From an uncultured Bacteroidota bacterium (lineage in GTDB: Bacteria > Bacteroidota > Bacteroidia > Chitinophagales > LD1): DNA of 59,885 nucleotides. Of this stretch, positions 17,483 through 26,411 are shown piece after piece. Under the pieces are notes generated by a model, which saw only the letters and a program-made list of their open reading frames with translations, did not search any database and was not told the origin of the DNA. Each line of letters begins with the position of its first letter. Positions within the stretch are counted from its first letter, which is position 1. Location: contig CAIOTH010000151.1 of assembly GCA_903861145.1 (NCBI GenBank), positions 1 through 59,885 on the forward strand, written 5' to 3'. Made by a program: the position numbers and the translations under genes.

Positions 17483-18319
17483 ATGTATAAAGCCGGCTTA
17501 GTGAAAACCTTAATACTGTTTGTATTAGTAGTTTGCAGCGCACAAACTACTTCCGCCCAGTGGTGCGGTTTCTCCGGTCCTGGCCAGTGCACCTCGCCGG
17601 GTTTATTAACCAGCGGGGGCTTCGAATCGGGCAATCTCGTTCAGCCCATCGTTAACGATTCTTCCTCTAATGCCGTTATTGAAATTTTAGAAACCGACAC
17701 GCTCCGGGTTCAAGGGCAATATCTTATAATGGATTCCATGGCAATTGACAGCATATTCTTTTTGCCCGAGGGTTTGTGCTGGTCGAGCAATAAGCCCAAC
17801 AATACATTTCATCAAGACGAAGACGGGTGCATAAAAATATTTGGCGTTACCTGCACATCACCGGGCCAGTATAACGCGGTGGTGCAAATGCGCGTATATC
17901 TTAATTTACCAATACCCTTACATTATTCGGGGGTAGTTGCTTTGCGTGTAATTAATAGCGGAGATGTTGCCCCGCCTATTGATACTACAGGCTTTGCCGA
18001 GGGTACAGCGCCAAAACTTATTCCCTATGGCGGGCGGGCCTCATGCTGGCCCACCGGTATTGCTGCAACGGAAAGTAACTTTAGCGTAAAAGCTTTCCCC
18101 AACCCGTTTGGCGATGTAACCAATATTGAAGTAACCGGCTTATCCGAAAAGTTTGGTTTTGAATTATACGATATAACCGGCAGACTTCAACAAAGCATTT
18201 CTAATGTTGAAAGCAACCGGGTTACAGTCCATAAAGGCGAATTATCGAATGGCGTTTACTTATACCGAATTAAGATTGCCGGTAAGCGGTTGGCTAATGG
18301 CAGGTTGGTGGTTGAATAA
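17483..18319 (+). CDS. Small T9SS type A surface protein, paralogue of the N- and C-ends of the 970-residue neighbour
   Basis: I start at 17483 because this ATG directly precedes the signal peptide (MYKAGLVKTLILFVLVVC); an earlier in-frame ATG at 17429 would bury it. The mature part begins QWCGFSGPGQCTSPG and contains PEGLCWSSNKPNN, which match the N-terminal 190 residues of the product of 18566..21478 closely (QYCGNSGGGQCTSPG, PPGLCWSTNKPNN). The C-terminal 80 residues (VKAFPNPFGDVTNIEV...NGRLVVE) are a type A T9SS sorting domain, also nearly the same as in the neighbour. Here the repeat modules between them are absent. Four or more Cys in the first domain suggest disulfides. The domain function is unknown to me. 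Confidence 0.85.
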   Translation: MYKAGLVKTLILFVLVVCSAQTTSAQWCGFSGPGQCTSPGLLTSGGFESGNLVQPIVNDSSSNAVIEILETDTLRVQGQYLIMDSMAIDSIFFLPEGLCWSSNKPNNTFHQDEDGCIKIFGVTCTSPGQYNAVVQMRVYLNLPIPLHYSGVVALRVINSGDVAPPIDTTGFAEGTAPKLIPYGGRASCWPTGIAATESNFSVKAFPNPFGDVTNIEVTGLSEKFGFELYDITGRLQQSISNVESNRVTVHKGELSNGVYLYRIKIAGKRLANGRLVVE

Positions 18320-18565
18320 TCTACCGACACTATTTACCTTCACTCATAATCAACCGTGCAGCCAACGAAAGTTTTTGCCCTTTTTTATTGGATGTCATTC
18401 TGTAAGCAGTGAAGAACCTTAACGTTCAGGAATTGGCTGTCAAACCAATTTGGACCAGTATTTGCATGAAGACAATATGAACCGGTGGGTTACACCCGTG
18501 TTAAGGGAAACACGCGCATAAGGTAAACAGGCCTGTATACTTCAGGGTATTTTATTGCGAACAGT

Positions 18566-21478
18566 TTATTCCACCACCAATTTACCATGTGCCACCGGTT
18601 TATTGGCAACAACAATTCGGTACTGGTAAACGCCTTTAGCCAGTTTGTCATTATGCACTTCAAACTGGTTATTATCCATATCGGTTATGGTTTGCTGCAA
18701 GCGGCCCGATACATCATACAGCTGGAAATTGAATTTTTCATGTAAACCTGTTACGGTAATGGTTGTTACATCGCTAAACGGATTAGGAAAGGCTTTTACA
18801 CTTACCGGGCTACCGCCTCCAACAATATTGATAACCGGTAACGATTCGGTATCAATTACCGTATTGGTTACAACGGCTTGGTTGTAATCAAAATAAATAG
18901 AGGCAGTATTGCTGATGGTAGTACCAAGCGGCAAAGTTCCTTTTTTCTTAACAGTAAAGCTTACAAAACGCTTGCTGCCGGCGGGGTTGGTCATGCTGTC
19001 AACAATATGCAAAGGATTAAACGTCCAGGTTAAAATGCCTTTACCCGATATGTTGAATGTTGAAACCTTATCACTGCTTGCTATATTGTGTACAGTGCTT
19101 GGGTCAAGGTTAGGCGACAGGGTATCTTTTATTACCACAAAATGTGTTGAGTCGGTTCCGGTATTTTGGAATTGTATGGTGTATGTAAGGATACTATCAT
19201 CTGCAGTAACCGGGCCGGCCGGCACCACCGATTTTTCATTCGGGTCGTGCGAGCCAATTACCGTTTCGGAATAATGAAAATGATTATTTGATGAATCGCA
19301 ATCGCCAATTACCGGCGTTATTCTGAAATCGCTTTGCAACTGATAGTTCAAACTAAGCGTTGCCGGAACCAGGAAAAAGTTTTGAAATCTTACATTATCC
19401 CAATCAAATCCAGGCGAAGGTACCGTATTGATCTGCCAGGTTAAAGTATGGGCCACAGTATCAACAGCGGGTAAAAATGGTGCCAGGCTGTACTCGTAAA
19501 TAAGGTTAGGGTCGTAATTAAAAACTATGGTTGCCGGTCCGGTAAAAGGCAGGCTCGATTGATTAAAAGGCATTACCCAGTATTCTTTCTCAAAGCCGGG
19601 GTCTGCCGGTGTCCAACCAGGGTGCAGGTCAAGGTCAAACCCCGAAGAGCCTTGCAGGGCCACATTGTAGCCGCTTAGGGTATCTCCTAAATGTCGCACA
19701 CTGGCAAGTTGGTGGCTATTGCCGCAAAGGGCAAGGTTGCCACAAGCAATGCCCGAACCAAAATAATCGTTCACCACAATGTTGTAGTTACCGGTATCAC
19801 TAACTTCAATTACAAAGTTTCCATTCAAATCGGTGTTGCCATAAAAATCGTCTCCGGTAGAGGAAACGGCGGTTATGTATAAATTGCTGAGGGGTGATTC
19901 GCCCGCATCGTAAACGCAATTGTCGTTTAAATCCACATAAGCAAAACCCCTGATGTAAGTATAACAATTGCTGGCTACATTGGCCGAACCGGTCGAAACA
20001 CAGCCTGCCGAATCGGTAACACTTACAAGGTATTGCCCATAATAAAGCGAACTAAGGTTTTGAGTTGTGCTGCCATTACTCCAGGCATAGGTATAAGGTG
20101 GTATACCGCCAAAAACACTTACTGTAGCACTACCATTGTTACCGCAATTGGCATCAGTGGTGTTTACATAGGTATAGTAACCCCAGGGGTCCCATCCGGG
20201 GCTTAAATAGTTATAAAAAACGGCGTGGCAGCCCACGGCATCGCTTACCGTTACACTGTAATTGCCCGGGGCAATGTTCGATATTGAACTGGTAGTGGCA
20301 CCAATGCTCCAGCTATAATTATAAGGTGGTGTTCCTCCGGTGCTGGTTACGCCAATGCTCCCGGTGGCCGTGCCCCAGCAATTAGGCATTAACGAACTGC
20401 TTAGGGTAACAACAATACCGGTGTTGGTAATTGTGTCAAAAACCGAACTGGCGCATCCGTTTCCATCGGTAACCACCACCGGGTAAACGCCTGCCGCCGT
20501 ATATGTATGCAGGTTAGTTGAATAAACAATTCCTGTTTGTGTAAAACCATCGCCCCAGTTAAGGGTGTACGGCACATTGGCATTGTTAATGGTTAATGTA
20601 GTGCGGTCGGTAGCACTGGTGCAACTAATGTTGGTGTTCGAAATAACAAGTTGCACATGGTTGCTATTGCCCGAAACCGAGTATGTAACATGCGCAGTTG
20701 TAACCTGGCTGCTGCCATCGGTTACCGATACTGTGTAAGTTGAGTTTTGGTTAATATTTACCGCCGGGCTGCTACAGTTAGTGCAGCTTAATAAACTACC
20801 GGTGCCTTGCCAGCTATAGGTATAGGGTGCCGTGCCACCGGTAACAACCGGATTCAAAATAACCGAGCTATTGTTACAAATAGTTTGATTGTTGCCTAAA
20901 CTAACTGCAAAGGGCCCTACCTGGCAGTTAGCGACTGGGCCGTAATAAATAATTGGGGTTGCATCAGTTTGTGTGGTATCAACGGCAGGTAAATTTTCGC
21001 CACTGTTAATCAGCCTAACCATATAATATAAGCCCGCCGCATCAAGATTTACGGTAATCGGAAACGGAAGGTTGGTATATAGGGTTGCAATCATATGCAG
21101 CTTATATTGCCCCGGTACGCCGCAAGGGGTGCCGGTTAACCTTATGCAAGCATCCTCCATGTTTGAAAATGAATTGTTTGGTTTATTGGTTGACCAGCAA
21201 AGACCCGGAGGGAGGTTAGTAATGGTATCTATGGCTAACGAATCCATAGTTAGCACTTGCCCCGAAAAGGTCATCGTGTCATAATTCAAAAATTCAACAA
21301 CGGGATTAGAAGTTACCCCATTAATTAGTGGTGCGGCCTGGGTATATGGCGGTCCAAAACCCGGTACCGTAAGCTGCCCTGGCGATGTGCACTGCCCACC
21401 ACCTGAGTTACCGCAATACTGCGCCGATATAATTTGAAAACTGCAAATAACGATAATTGCAAGGGTCAGCTTTTTCAT
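18566..21478 (-). CDS. Large modular T9SS type A surface protein (SprB-like repeats, PKD, DUF7619-like)
   Basis: The 970-residue product has a signal peptide, then the Cys-containing domain shared with 17483..18319 (about residues 20-190), SprB/Ig-like repeats with GGTAPYTYSWQG, GGTPPYNYSW and GGIPPYTYAWSNG followed by YTVSVTDG or YLVSVTDSAGC (about 195-500), one PKD-like segment, an SdrD-B-like segment (RGFAYVDLNDNCVYDAGESP, about 510-570), a DUF7619-like domain (GSHDPNEKSVVP...YTIQFQNTGTDS...SIYFDYNQAVVTN, about 745-880) and a type A T9SS sorting domain to the end. It is a surface adhesin-like protein. It is convergent with its short paralogue, which suggests local duplication and loss or gain of modules. 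Confidence 0.88.
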   Translation of the reverse strand: MKKLTLAIIVICSFQIISAQYCGNSGGGQCTSPGQLTVPGFGPPYTQAAPLINGVTSNPVVEFLNYDTMTFSGQVLTMDSLAIDTITNLPPGLCWSTNKPNNSFSNMEDACIRLTGTPCGVPGQYKLHMIATLYTNLPFPITVNLDAAGLYYMVRLINSGENLPAVDTTQTDATPIIYYGPVANCQVGPFAVSLGNNQTICNNSSVILNPVVTGGTAPYTYSWQGTGSLLSCTNCSSPAVNINQNSTYTVSVTDGSSQVTTAHVTYSVSGNSNHVQLVISNTNISCTSATDRTTLTINNANVPYTLNWGDGFTQTGIVYSTNLHTYTAAGVYPVVVTDGNGCASSVFDTITNTGIVVTLSSSLMPNCWGTATGSIGVTSTGGTPPYNYSWSIGATTSSISNIAPGNYSVTVSDAVGCHAVFYNYLSPGWDPWGYYTYVNTTDANCGNNGSATVSVFGGIPPYTYAWSNGSTTQNLSSLYYGQYLVSVTDSAGCVSTGSANVASNCYTYIRGFAYVDLNDNCVYDAGESPLSNLYITAVSSTGDDFYGNTDLNGNFVIEVSDTGNYNIVVNDYFGSGIACGNLALCGNSHQLASVRHLGDTLSGYNVALQGSSGFDLDLHPGWTPADPGFEKEYWVMPFNQSSLPFTGPATIVFNYDPNLIYEYSLAPFLPAVDTVAHTLTWQINTVPSPGFDWDNVRFQNFFLVPATLSLNYQLQSDFRITPVIGDCDSSNNHFHYSETVIGSHDPNEKSVVPAGPVTADDSILTYTIQFQNTGTDSTHFVVIKDTLSPNLDPSTVHNIASSDKVSTFNISGKGILTWTFNPLHIVDSMTNPAGSKRFVSFTVKKKGTLPLGTTISNTASIYFDYNQAVVTNTVIDTESLPVINIVGGGSPVSVKAFPNPFSDVTTITVTGLHEKFNFQLYDVSGRLQQTITDMDNNQFEVHNDKLAKGVYQYRIVVANKPVAHGKLVVE

Positions 21479-21685
21479 AGTAAGCTTTTTAATGGCGGGT
21501 AATGTCTGTAATTATAAGCATTTTGTCTATATTAAATCTTATTATAGTGTTAAATTGCGTAGGTGTGTACTAAAATGACGTAACCGTGACAAAACACCGG
21601 CGTAACGCGCCTTGTAAAACCACTAAAGCAGCAAAATGAGCGGGCTCGGACAGGACGTAGCGCCACCCCGAATCGAATGGACACC

Positions 21686-22102
21686 TTACAAATACTCAAT
21701 CGCCACCTTTAAATCGGCGAATTTTTTAACCATAGCAGTTACGCCGCAGTATTTTTCCTGCGAAAGGTTAACTGCTTTTTCAACTTTGTCTTTATCCGCA
21801 CTGTTGTTCAGCCTAACTAAGTAAGTAAGATGAACGGTGTGGTACGTTGTAGGATGCTCCTCCGTTAAATCACCGGTTACTTTTATGCTGAAATCGGAAA
21901 ACTCAACGCGCATTTTTTTAAGCATTTCAACCACATCAATTGCAGTGCAGCCCGCCAGCGACGAAAGGATGAGTGCCTTTGGGCGTACACCAGTGCTGGC
22001 ATTTTCATCGGGGTTAGCATCAATGCGAATGGTTTTTCCGTTTTGAAACGCATCGAATTTTAATTCGTCAATCCATTTTAATTCGCTGTGGTGTTGTGCC
22101 AT
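21686..22102 (-). CDS. OsmC family peroxiredoxin-like protein (first of two)
   Basis: The 138-residue product is an OsmC/Ohr-fold protein with both redox Cys residues: Cys52 in SLAGCTAIDVVEMLKKM and Cys119 in EKYCGVTAMVK. Family members reduce organic hydroperoxides with dithiol donors in the cytoplasm; this subtype (about 135-140 residues, with CTAIDVV) is the general OsmC-like group and not Ohr. A second OsmC protein is encoded at 41011..41412, belonging to a different subgroup. The upstream region is occupied by a copy of the CACAAAG inverted repeat. Confidence 0.9.
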   Translation of the reverse strand: MAQHHSELKWIDELKFDAFQNGKTIRIDANPDENASTGVRPKALILSSLAGCTAIDVVEMLKKMRVEFSDFSIKVTGDLTEEHPTTYHTVHLTYLVRLNNSADKDKVEKAVNLSQEKYCGVTAMVKKFADLKVAIEYL

Positions 22103-22144
22103 GGGTTATAATTATAAAAGTCAATTTAACGCAAAAATGAAATA

Positions 22145-22310
22145 CAGTTTAACACAAAGTGCACAAAGGTTAATACAAAGCACGCAAAGGAAATGAAGTA
22201 ATAAAGAATAAAAAACTGAATTCAATAAAAGCCACCACGCCAATATTTAAATGTATTAATAGCGTGCTTTGTATTGTATTTTCTTTGTGGCCTTTGTGTT
22301 AAACGGCCTT
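22145..22310. repeat. CACAAAG inverted-repeat element, copy A
   Basis: The left arm contains TTTAACACAAAGTGCACAAA and TACAAAGCACGC, the right arm GCGTGCTTTGTA and GGCCTTTGTGTTAAACGGC. The arms are complementary with a central A/T-rich spacer. It fills the space between the OsmC gene and the next gene. Confidence 0.75.
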
Positions 22311-22330
22311 TGGTATTTGTATTACGTACC

Positions 22331-23593
22331 TTACGTTTTGTGTTTCTTCTTTCGCGCCGCCGGGAAAAGCACGTTGTTCAATATCAACCGGTAACCGGGC
22401 GAGTTGGGGTGCAGGTCGAGGTTAGTGGGTGGGTCGCCAACCAGGTGCTGGTAATCTTCGGGGTCGTGTCCGCCATACCAGGTCCATAGGCCTTTGCCAA
22501 ACTCGCCATGTATATAACGCGCCTCGTTAGCTGATTTGTTTTCGCCCATAATAAGGGTGCTGGTTTTTACATACTTTTTGTTGAAGGCCGTTGTTTGCCC
22601 CATAAAACCTTTAACGGTTTTAGTATGGTCCTGGCAAAGCATGGTAGGCACTGGGTCCCACTTGGCACTAAAATCAAATAGCGTGAAGTAATCCAAATCT
22701 TTAGGCACCTGCCGCGTTTGCGAAACATCTATATCGCTCTTGGCATAATCCAACGGGTTAGTGCGTATATGAAAATTCTCGAATGCAAAGCATTGTGTAA
22801 AATCAAGCTTTTGTTGGGCCTGCGGGTCTTCGGCATCGTGGTCGTACATTACATCGCATATGTCGGTGTTCTCGGCTGCCAGCGCAATATCGTACGAGTC
22901 GGCAGCGCTGCACATGGCAAACATAAAACCGCCGCCAAAAACAAAATCGCGTATGCGGTGGGCTACATCAAGTTTCATTTTGCTAACCTTGGCAAAACCA
23001 CGGCGGTGTGCGCGGGCCTCCTGGTCGGCAACATCTTCCTGGTACCAGGCTGCGTTGGCGTAGGCACCGTAAAATTTACCGTACTGGCCGGTAAAATCTT
23101 CGTGGTGCAGGTGCAGCCAATCGTATTGTATAAGCTTGCCGTCTAAAACTTCATCATCGTAAATCAGGTCGTAAGGTATTTCGGCGTAGGAAAGCACCAG
23201 GGTAACAGCATCATCCCATGGCTTTTTTGTTTTCGGCGAATACACTGCAACCTTGGGGGCTTTCTCCAGCTTCATTACGTCCATGTTCTTTTCGGGGTCG
23301 GCTATATCGCTTAATATAGCAGTGTATTGGCCATCGGCAAGCACTTCGTAACTAACGCCGCGTAATTTGCATTCGGTTTCCATACCGCTGCCCATGGGTA
23401 TACCAAAACTGCCACCTCTGTAATTAAGCAACCAATCAATTTTAAGCCCTCCTTTAAGTGCGTAAAAAGCAATGCCATAAGCCTTTAAGTGGTTGCTTTG
23501 GGTAAGGTCCATGGGTATCAGTATTTCGCTTGCCATAGCTGTAAGCGTTAACACTGCAAATAATAATACCGTAATCGTTTTCTTCATCATCAT
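22331..23593 (-). CDS. Exported protein of the family often labelled 'asparagine synthetase B' in Bacteroidota
   Basis: The 420-residue product has a signal peptide (MMMKKTITVLLFAVLTLTAMA) and then EILIPMDLTQSNHLKAYGIA and LLNYRGGSFGIPMG, the start typical of a Bacteroidota family commonly named asparagine synthetase B. I see neither the N-terminal catalytic Cys2 of an Ntn glutaminase nor the ATP-pyrophosphatase SGGxDS loop of a true asparagine synthetase, so that label is unsupported by the sequence. A segment DFVFGGGFMFAMCSAADS resembles the nucleophile elbow of class I glutamine-amidotransferase-like folds, with a Cys in place. An exported GATase-like protein with unknown substrate is the most I can say. 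Confidence 0.75.
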   Translation of the reverse strand: MMMKKTITVLLFAVLTLTAMASEILIPMDLTQSNHLKAYGIAFYALKGGLKIDWLLNYRGGSFGIPMGSGMETECKLRGVSYEVLADGQYTAILSDIADPEKNMDVMKLEKAPKVAVYSPKTKKPWDDAVTLVLSYAEIPYDLIYDDEVLDGKLIQYDWLHLHHEDFTGQYGKFYGAYANAAWYQEDVADQEARAHRRGFAKVSKMKLDVAHRIRDFVFGGGFMFAMCSAADSYDIALAAENTDICDVMYDHDAEDPQAQQKLDFTQCFAFENFHIRTNPLDYAKSDIDVSQTRQVPKDLDYFTLFDFSAKWDPVPTMLCQDHTKTVKGFMGQTTAFNKKYVKTSTLIMGENKSANEARYIHGEFGKGLWTWYGGHDPEDYQHLVGDPPTNLDLHPNSPGYRLILNNVLFPAARKKKHKT

Positions 23594-23689
23594 AATGCCC
23601 GTTGCATTTTAACAAAGTTCGCAGAAAAATCCGGTTTTTTATTTGGAATAGATAAGGGATTGTAAACAATTAACGAAAGACCCTAAATG

Positions 23690-23862
23690 CAGTTTAACAC
23701 AAAGCACACAAAGGTTAATACAAAGGGCACAAAGAAGTATTGAAAATATTGACTAACGAACGTTGGAGTAGTAACCAAATACACAAAGCCCGCTATTAAT
23801 GCAAATTAATAGCGGGCTTTGTGTTGTATTTTCTTTCTGGCCTTTGTGTTAAATGGCCTTTA
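23690..23862. repeat. CACAAAG inverted-repeat element, copy B
   Basis: The left arm carries GTTTAACACAAAGCACACAA and GGTTAATACAAAGGGCAC, the right arm GTTGTATTTTC and GGCCTTTGTGTTAAATGGCC. Its centre is a perfect 20-base-pair hairpin (23781..23800 with 23805..23824) closed by a GCAA tetraloop. It separates two minus-strand genes. Confidence 0.8.
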
Positions 23863-23865
23863 AAT

Positions 23866-24483
23866 CTATTTACGAAGAGAACCTATATACTGCAGCAAAT
23901 CATTCATTTGCTCATCTGTCAGATCGTTATAACCCGGCATAGGTGTTTTTCCGTTTTTAATAATGGCCTTTTGCTGATCTAAACTCAAAGTAGTTATTGA
24001 TAGGTCTTTAGCGCCATTAACACCGGATTTGCCATCGGCACCGTGGCACATTAAGCAGTTTTTATTTTGATATACGATTTTACCTACTTCCAAAGGGTCT
24101 TTGGTTGATGAGGTATCTACTTTACCGCCCGACATGGCCTTGGTATTCATTTCAGCTAAGCCGTAAGCGCCTAGTATCAATGCTACTGGTAGCACCGCTA
24201 AACCCTTATTGCCCTTTTTAAACCCAACAATGGCCAATGGTATAGCAGCAAATACGCATACCAGTTTTATAATCATGAATTTGCCTACATCAGGCATTTG
24301 CATCAACAACCAGCCGCCGGTTACCAAAAAGCCAACGCTAACCAGCATTTCGGGTATTTTGGTAATCTTGGTATAGTTAGCCAGTTGTTCTTTTTTATTA
24401 GTTAAAAGCAACACCAGTTTTATAACGTATTGAAGCAGGAAAAGCGAAACCAGTATGCGGTGCGCTAAAACTATATTATGCAT
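23866..24483 (-). CDS. Membrane-anchored class I cytochrome c
   Basis: The 205-residue product has about four hydrophobic segments (near residues 5-27, 46-62, 68-87 and 94-110) and a C-terminal cytochrome c domain with the haem-attachment motif CLMCH at 143-147 and a likely axial Met182 in TPMPGYNDLT. The haem domain should face the periplasm. The membrane half resembles small four-helix proteins of the SirB2/DUF type. It probably moves electrons, but its partners are not in the window. A consensus promoter lies just upstream and the gene appears monocistronic. Confidence 0.88.
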   Translation of the reverse strand: MHNIVLAHRILVSLFLLQYVIKLVLLLTNKKEQLANYTKITKIPEMLVSVGFLVTGGWLLMQMPDVGKFMIIKLVCVFAAIPLAIVGFKKGNKGLAVLPVALILGAYGLAEMNTKAMSGGKVDTSSTKDPLEVGKIVYQNKNCLMCHGADGKSGVNGAKDLSITTLSLDQQKAIIKNGKTPMPGYNDLTDEQMNDLLQYIGSLRK

Positions 24484-24504
24484 GTTTTATTTGTTTAGTT
24501 GCGC

Positions 24505-24535
24505 CAAAAATAACCATTGAAGCGAGGCTTGCAAA
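24505..24535 (-). promoter_or_regulatory. Consensus Bacteroidota promoter of the cytochrome gene
   Basis: On the minus strand TTTG (24532..24535), exactly 19 bases, then TATTTTTG (24505..24512), a full match to TTTG-N19-TAnnTTTG, ending 21 bases before the ATG at 24483. Confidence 0.8.
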
Positions 24536-24590
24536 TGTTAATTGGTATTTAATCGGTTAAATGGGGAGCACCGCATACCCCAATCGCCAC

Positions 24591-25838
24591 TCATTTTATT
24601 CCTTTGGGCTCTAACATCTCAACTTTGCTGGCTTTGGTGTGTACCACTTTAAGGGTAACCTTTTGTCCCATTTTTATTTTGTAGGTGGCTAGGTTAATAA
24701 CCTTGCGTTGCCCCGAGGGCAGTTTAGCCGTTATATCCAGATCATTCAGTACCACCCTTTTTATATCGCTGGCCCCAATGTTTGATTGAATTATGGCCAT
24801 GGCACCAACCATGGTGCCCGAAAAAGTGGTTGAGTCCAACCCAACCTGTGCCGGGGCAGTTTCTTTTGTAACCGATTTTTCCTGGCCCGCCCCTAAATCA
24901 ATACCCTGGTCATCGCCATATAATTTATAGGTGCAGCCACAACCCGATAAGTGCTCAATAGTAACAGTTATCTCCTGGCCCGGAATAGGATAGGAGTTTG
25001 CCAGGTTGATATACAGTATGTTGTTTTTGTAATCAGAACGGCCGGTTATGTCATTCGAGTTGAGCATAATTTGCTTTATATCCTTGGCCATATTGCAGTC
25101 GCCCGTTCCTTTAATGGCCACTCCCAGCGGTGTGCCATATTTATCCTTCTTGGTATTTGTTTTACCCGAGAAAACAACCGATTCTGTGCCCTCAGATTTA
25201 CAGGCCGTAAAATTTCCCTTCAAATCTATATTGCCACATTTTCCGTCAAGCACTACGGTTGCCTTCCCGTTAATAAACGAATTCATAATGCCGCAATCGT
25301 GGCACTTACGTGGAAAAAGGTAACTCCACTTATCATACTTAAGTGGTATCACTGCGGTGCCTGTTTTATTTATAAATCCGCCCTTACCACCCAGTTCAAC
25401 ATAAGCTAACCCGCCGTCCTGAAAAATATCTGCCTTTTCATATTTCAAAGGAATTACCGCAACTCCTTTTTTATCTATAAAACCATACTTGCCGCTTTGC
25501 GATACCGCGGCAAGGCCTTCCGAAAAGAAACTCGCCTCATCGTATTTAAAAGGAATTTTGGTATCTCCTTTGGCATCTATATAACCCCATTTGCCATTCA
25601 GTTTAACACCGGCTATATCTCCTCCAACCGGCGAAATTGTTTCAGCATTGGTCTCTTCATAAATAGCAGGTATGGTAAGGTTATCAACCATAGGGTAACC
25701 CAGTTTATCCTTTTTAGTAAGGCTTGGGTAACCATAACCCCACTTACCGTTCACATTCACCCTTTGAAGGGATGATTGGGCCATAGATGTTAATGCGGTA
25801 AAAACCACTATGCTAATAATGATGAATTGCTTTTTCAT
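24591..25838 (-). CDS. Exported WG-repeat protein
   Basis: The 415-residue product has a signal peptide (MKKQFIIISIVVFTALTSMAQ) and about five WG repeats, seen as VNGKWGYGYPS, LNGKWGYIDAKGDTKIPFKY, SGKYGFIDKKGVAVIPLKY, LGGKGGFINKTGTAVIPLKY and a later degenerate copy with KCGNIDLKGNF, at intervals of about 45 residues (residues 25-220). The rest (about 240-415) has two related beta segments, each followed by an Ile/Asn/Leu-rich run with DITGR and DITAKLPSGQR. WG repeats form beta structures with a binding or scaffold role. The substrate is unknown. Confidence 0.85.
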   Translation of the reverse strand: MKKQFIIISIVVFTALTSMAQSSLQRVNVNGKWGYGYPSLTKKDKLGYPMVDNLTIPAIYEETNAETISPVGGDIAGVKLNGKWGYIDAKGDTKIPFKYDEASFFSEGLAAVSQSGKYGFIDKKGVAVIPLKYEKADIFQDGGLAYVELGGKGGFINKTGTAVIPLKYDKWSYLFPRKCHDCGIMNSFINGKATVVLDGKCGNIDLKGNFTACKSEGTESVVFSGKTNTKKDKYGTPLGVAIKGTGDCNMAKDIKQIMLNSNDITGRSDYKNNILYINLANSYPIPGQEITVTIEHLSGCGCTYKLYGDDQGIDLGAGQEKSVTKETAPAQVGLDSTTFSGTMVGAMAIIQSNIGASDIKRVVLNDLDITAKLPSGQRKVINLATYKIKMGQKVTLKVVHTKASKVEMLEPKGIK

Positions 25839-25956
25839 TTTGTTTTGATTTAGGGAGTGATTAGGGCGCGAATATCCTTTCAGGATTAAAGATAAAAACA
25901 GAAGTTATCTCAGCTGTTTTTTAATTGTGCGATATTTTTACAATCATGTAAAGGCC

Positions 25957-26310
25957 TCAGCTTCTTAGTTTTATTCGCTCGCGTATCAGCAAATCATCTT
26001 CAGGTGTCGGCTGGTAATCATTCATTAATCCTGCCGGTATATCATTCCAGGCATCGCCGTAGTAAGTTACTTTAAAGCCGCGGCTAAGGCACTCGGCATA
26101 AAGTTGCTCGTACCTCTTTTTTAAAAACAGCAGCTTATCGTAAAAAAACTTTACGTGCCCTTTGCCTAGTGTAAATTTTTGAGGGATATCTTTAATAACC
26201 GCCTTGCCGGTTCTTACAGCATTGGGTATACGCTTCAGCTCGCGGTGCTCGGCAATAAGATGTTTGGTCGATAATTCTTTAGGTGGAACGGAAACGTTTA
26301 TACGGGTCAT
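25957..26310 (-). CDS. Pyrimidine-dimer DNA glycosylase, T4 endonuclease V (DenV) type
   Basis: The 117-residue product begins MTRINVSVPPKELSTKHLIA, the T4 endonuclease V signature. Catalytic Thr2 is present, and AEHRELKR gives Arg23, Glu24 and Arg27, which correspond to the phage Arg22, Glu23 and Arg26. The enzyme excises cyclobutane pyrimidine dimers and nicks the abasic site in base excision repair of UV damage. It is shorter than the 138-residue phage protein, lacking part of the C-terminal tail. It diverges from an ORF6N gene, which is also a family common in phages, so both may be of phage origin. Confidence 0.85.
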   Translation of the reverse strand: MTRINVSVPPKELSTKHLIAEHRELKRIPNAVRTGKAVIKDIPQKFTLGKGHVKFFYDKLLFLKKRYEQLYAECLSRGFKVTYYGDAWNDIPAGLMNDYQPTPEDDLLIRERIKLRS

Positions 26311-26411
26311 TAGGAACAGGTATTATTCAGCCAGATTTTGCTACTAACATCCAAAGTTTCAGGTTTCATTGATAATTATTATTCTTACTTTAGTTTTAAG
26401 ACGTATACGAT

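Noticed and set aside
18320-18565. A TGTCATTCTGTAAGCAGTGAAGAA-like intergenic stretch as a defined repeat
   Set aside because: It resembles dispersed repeats of many genomes, but only a single copy is present here, so no family can be supported from this window.
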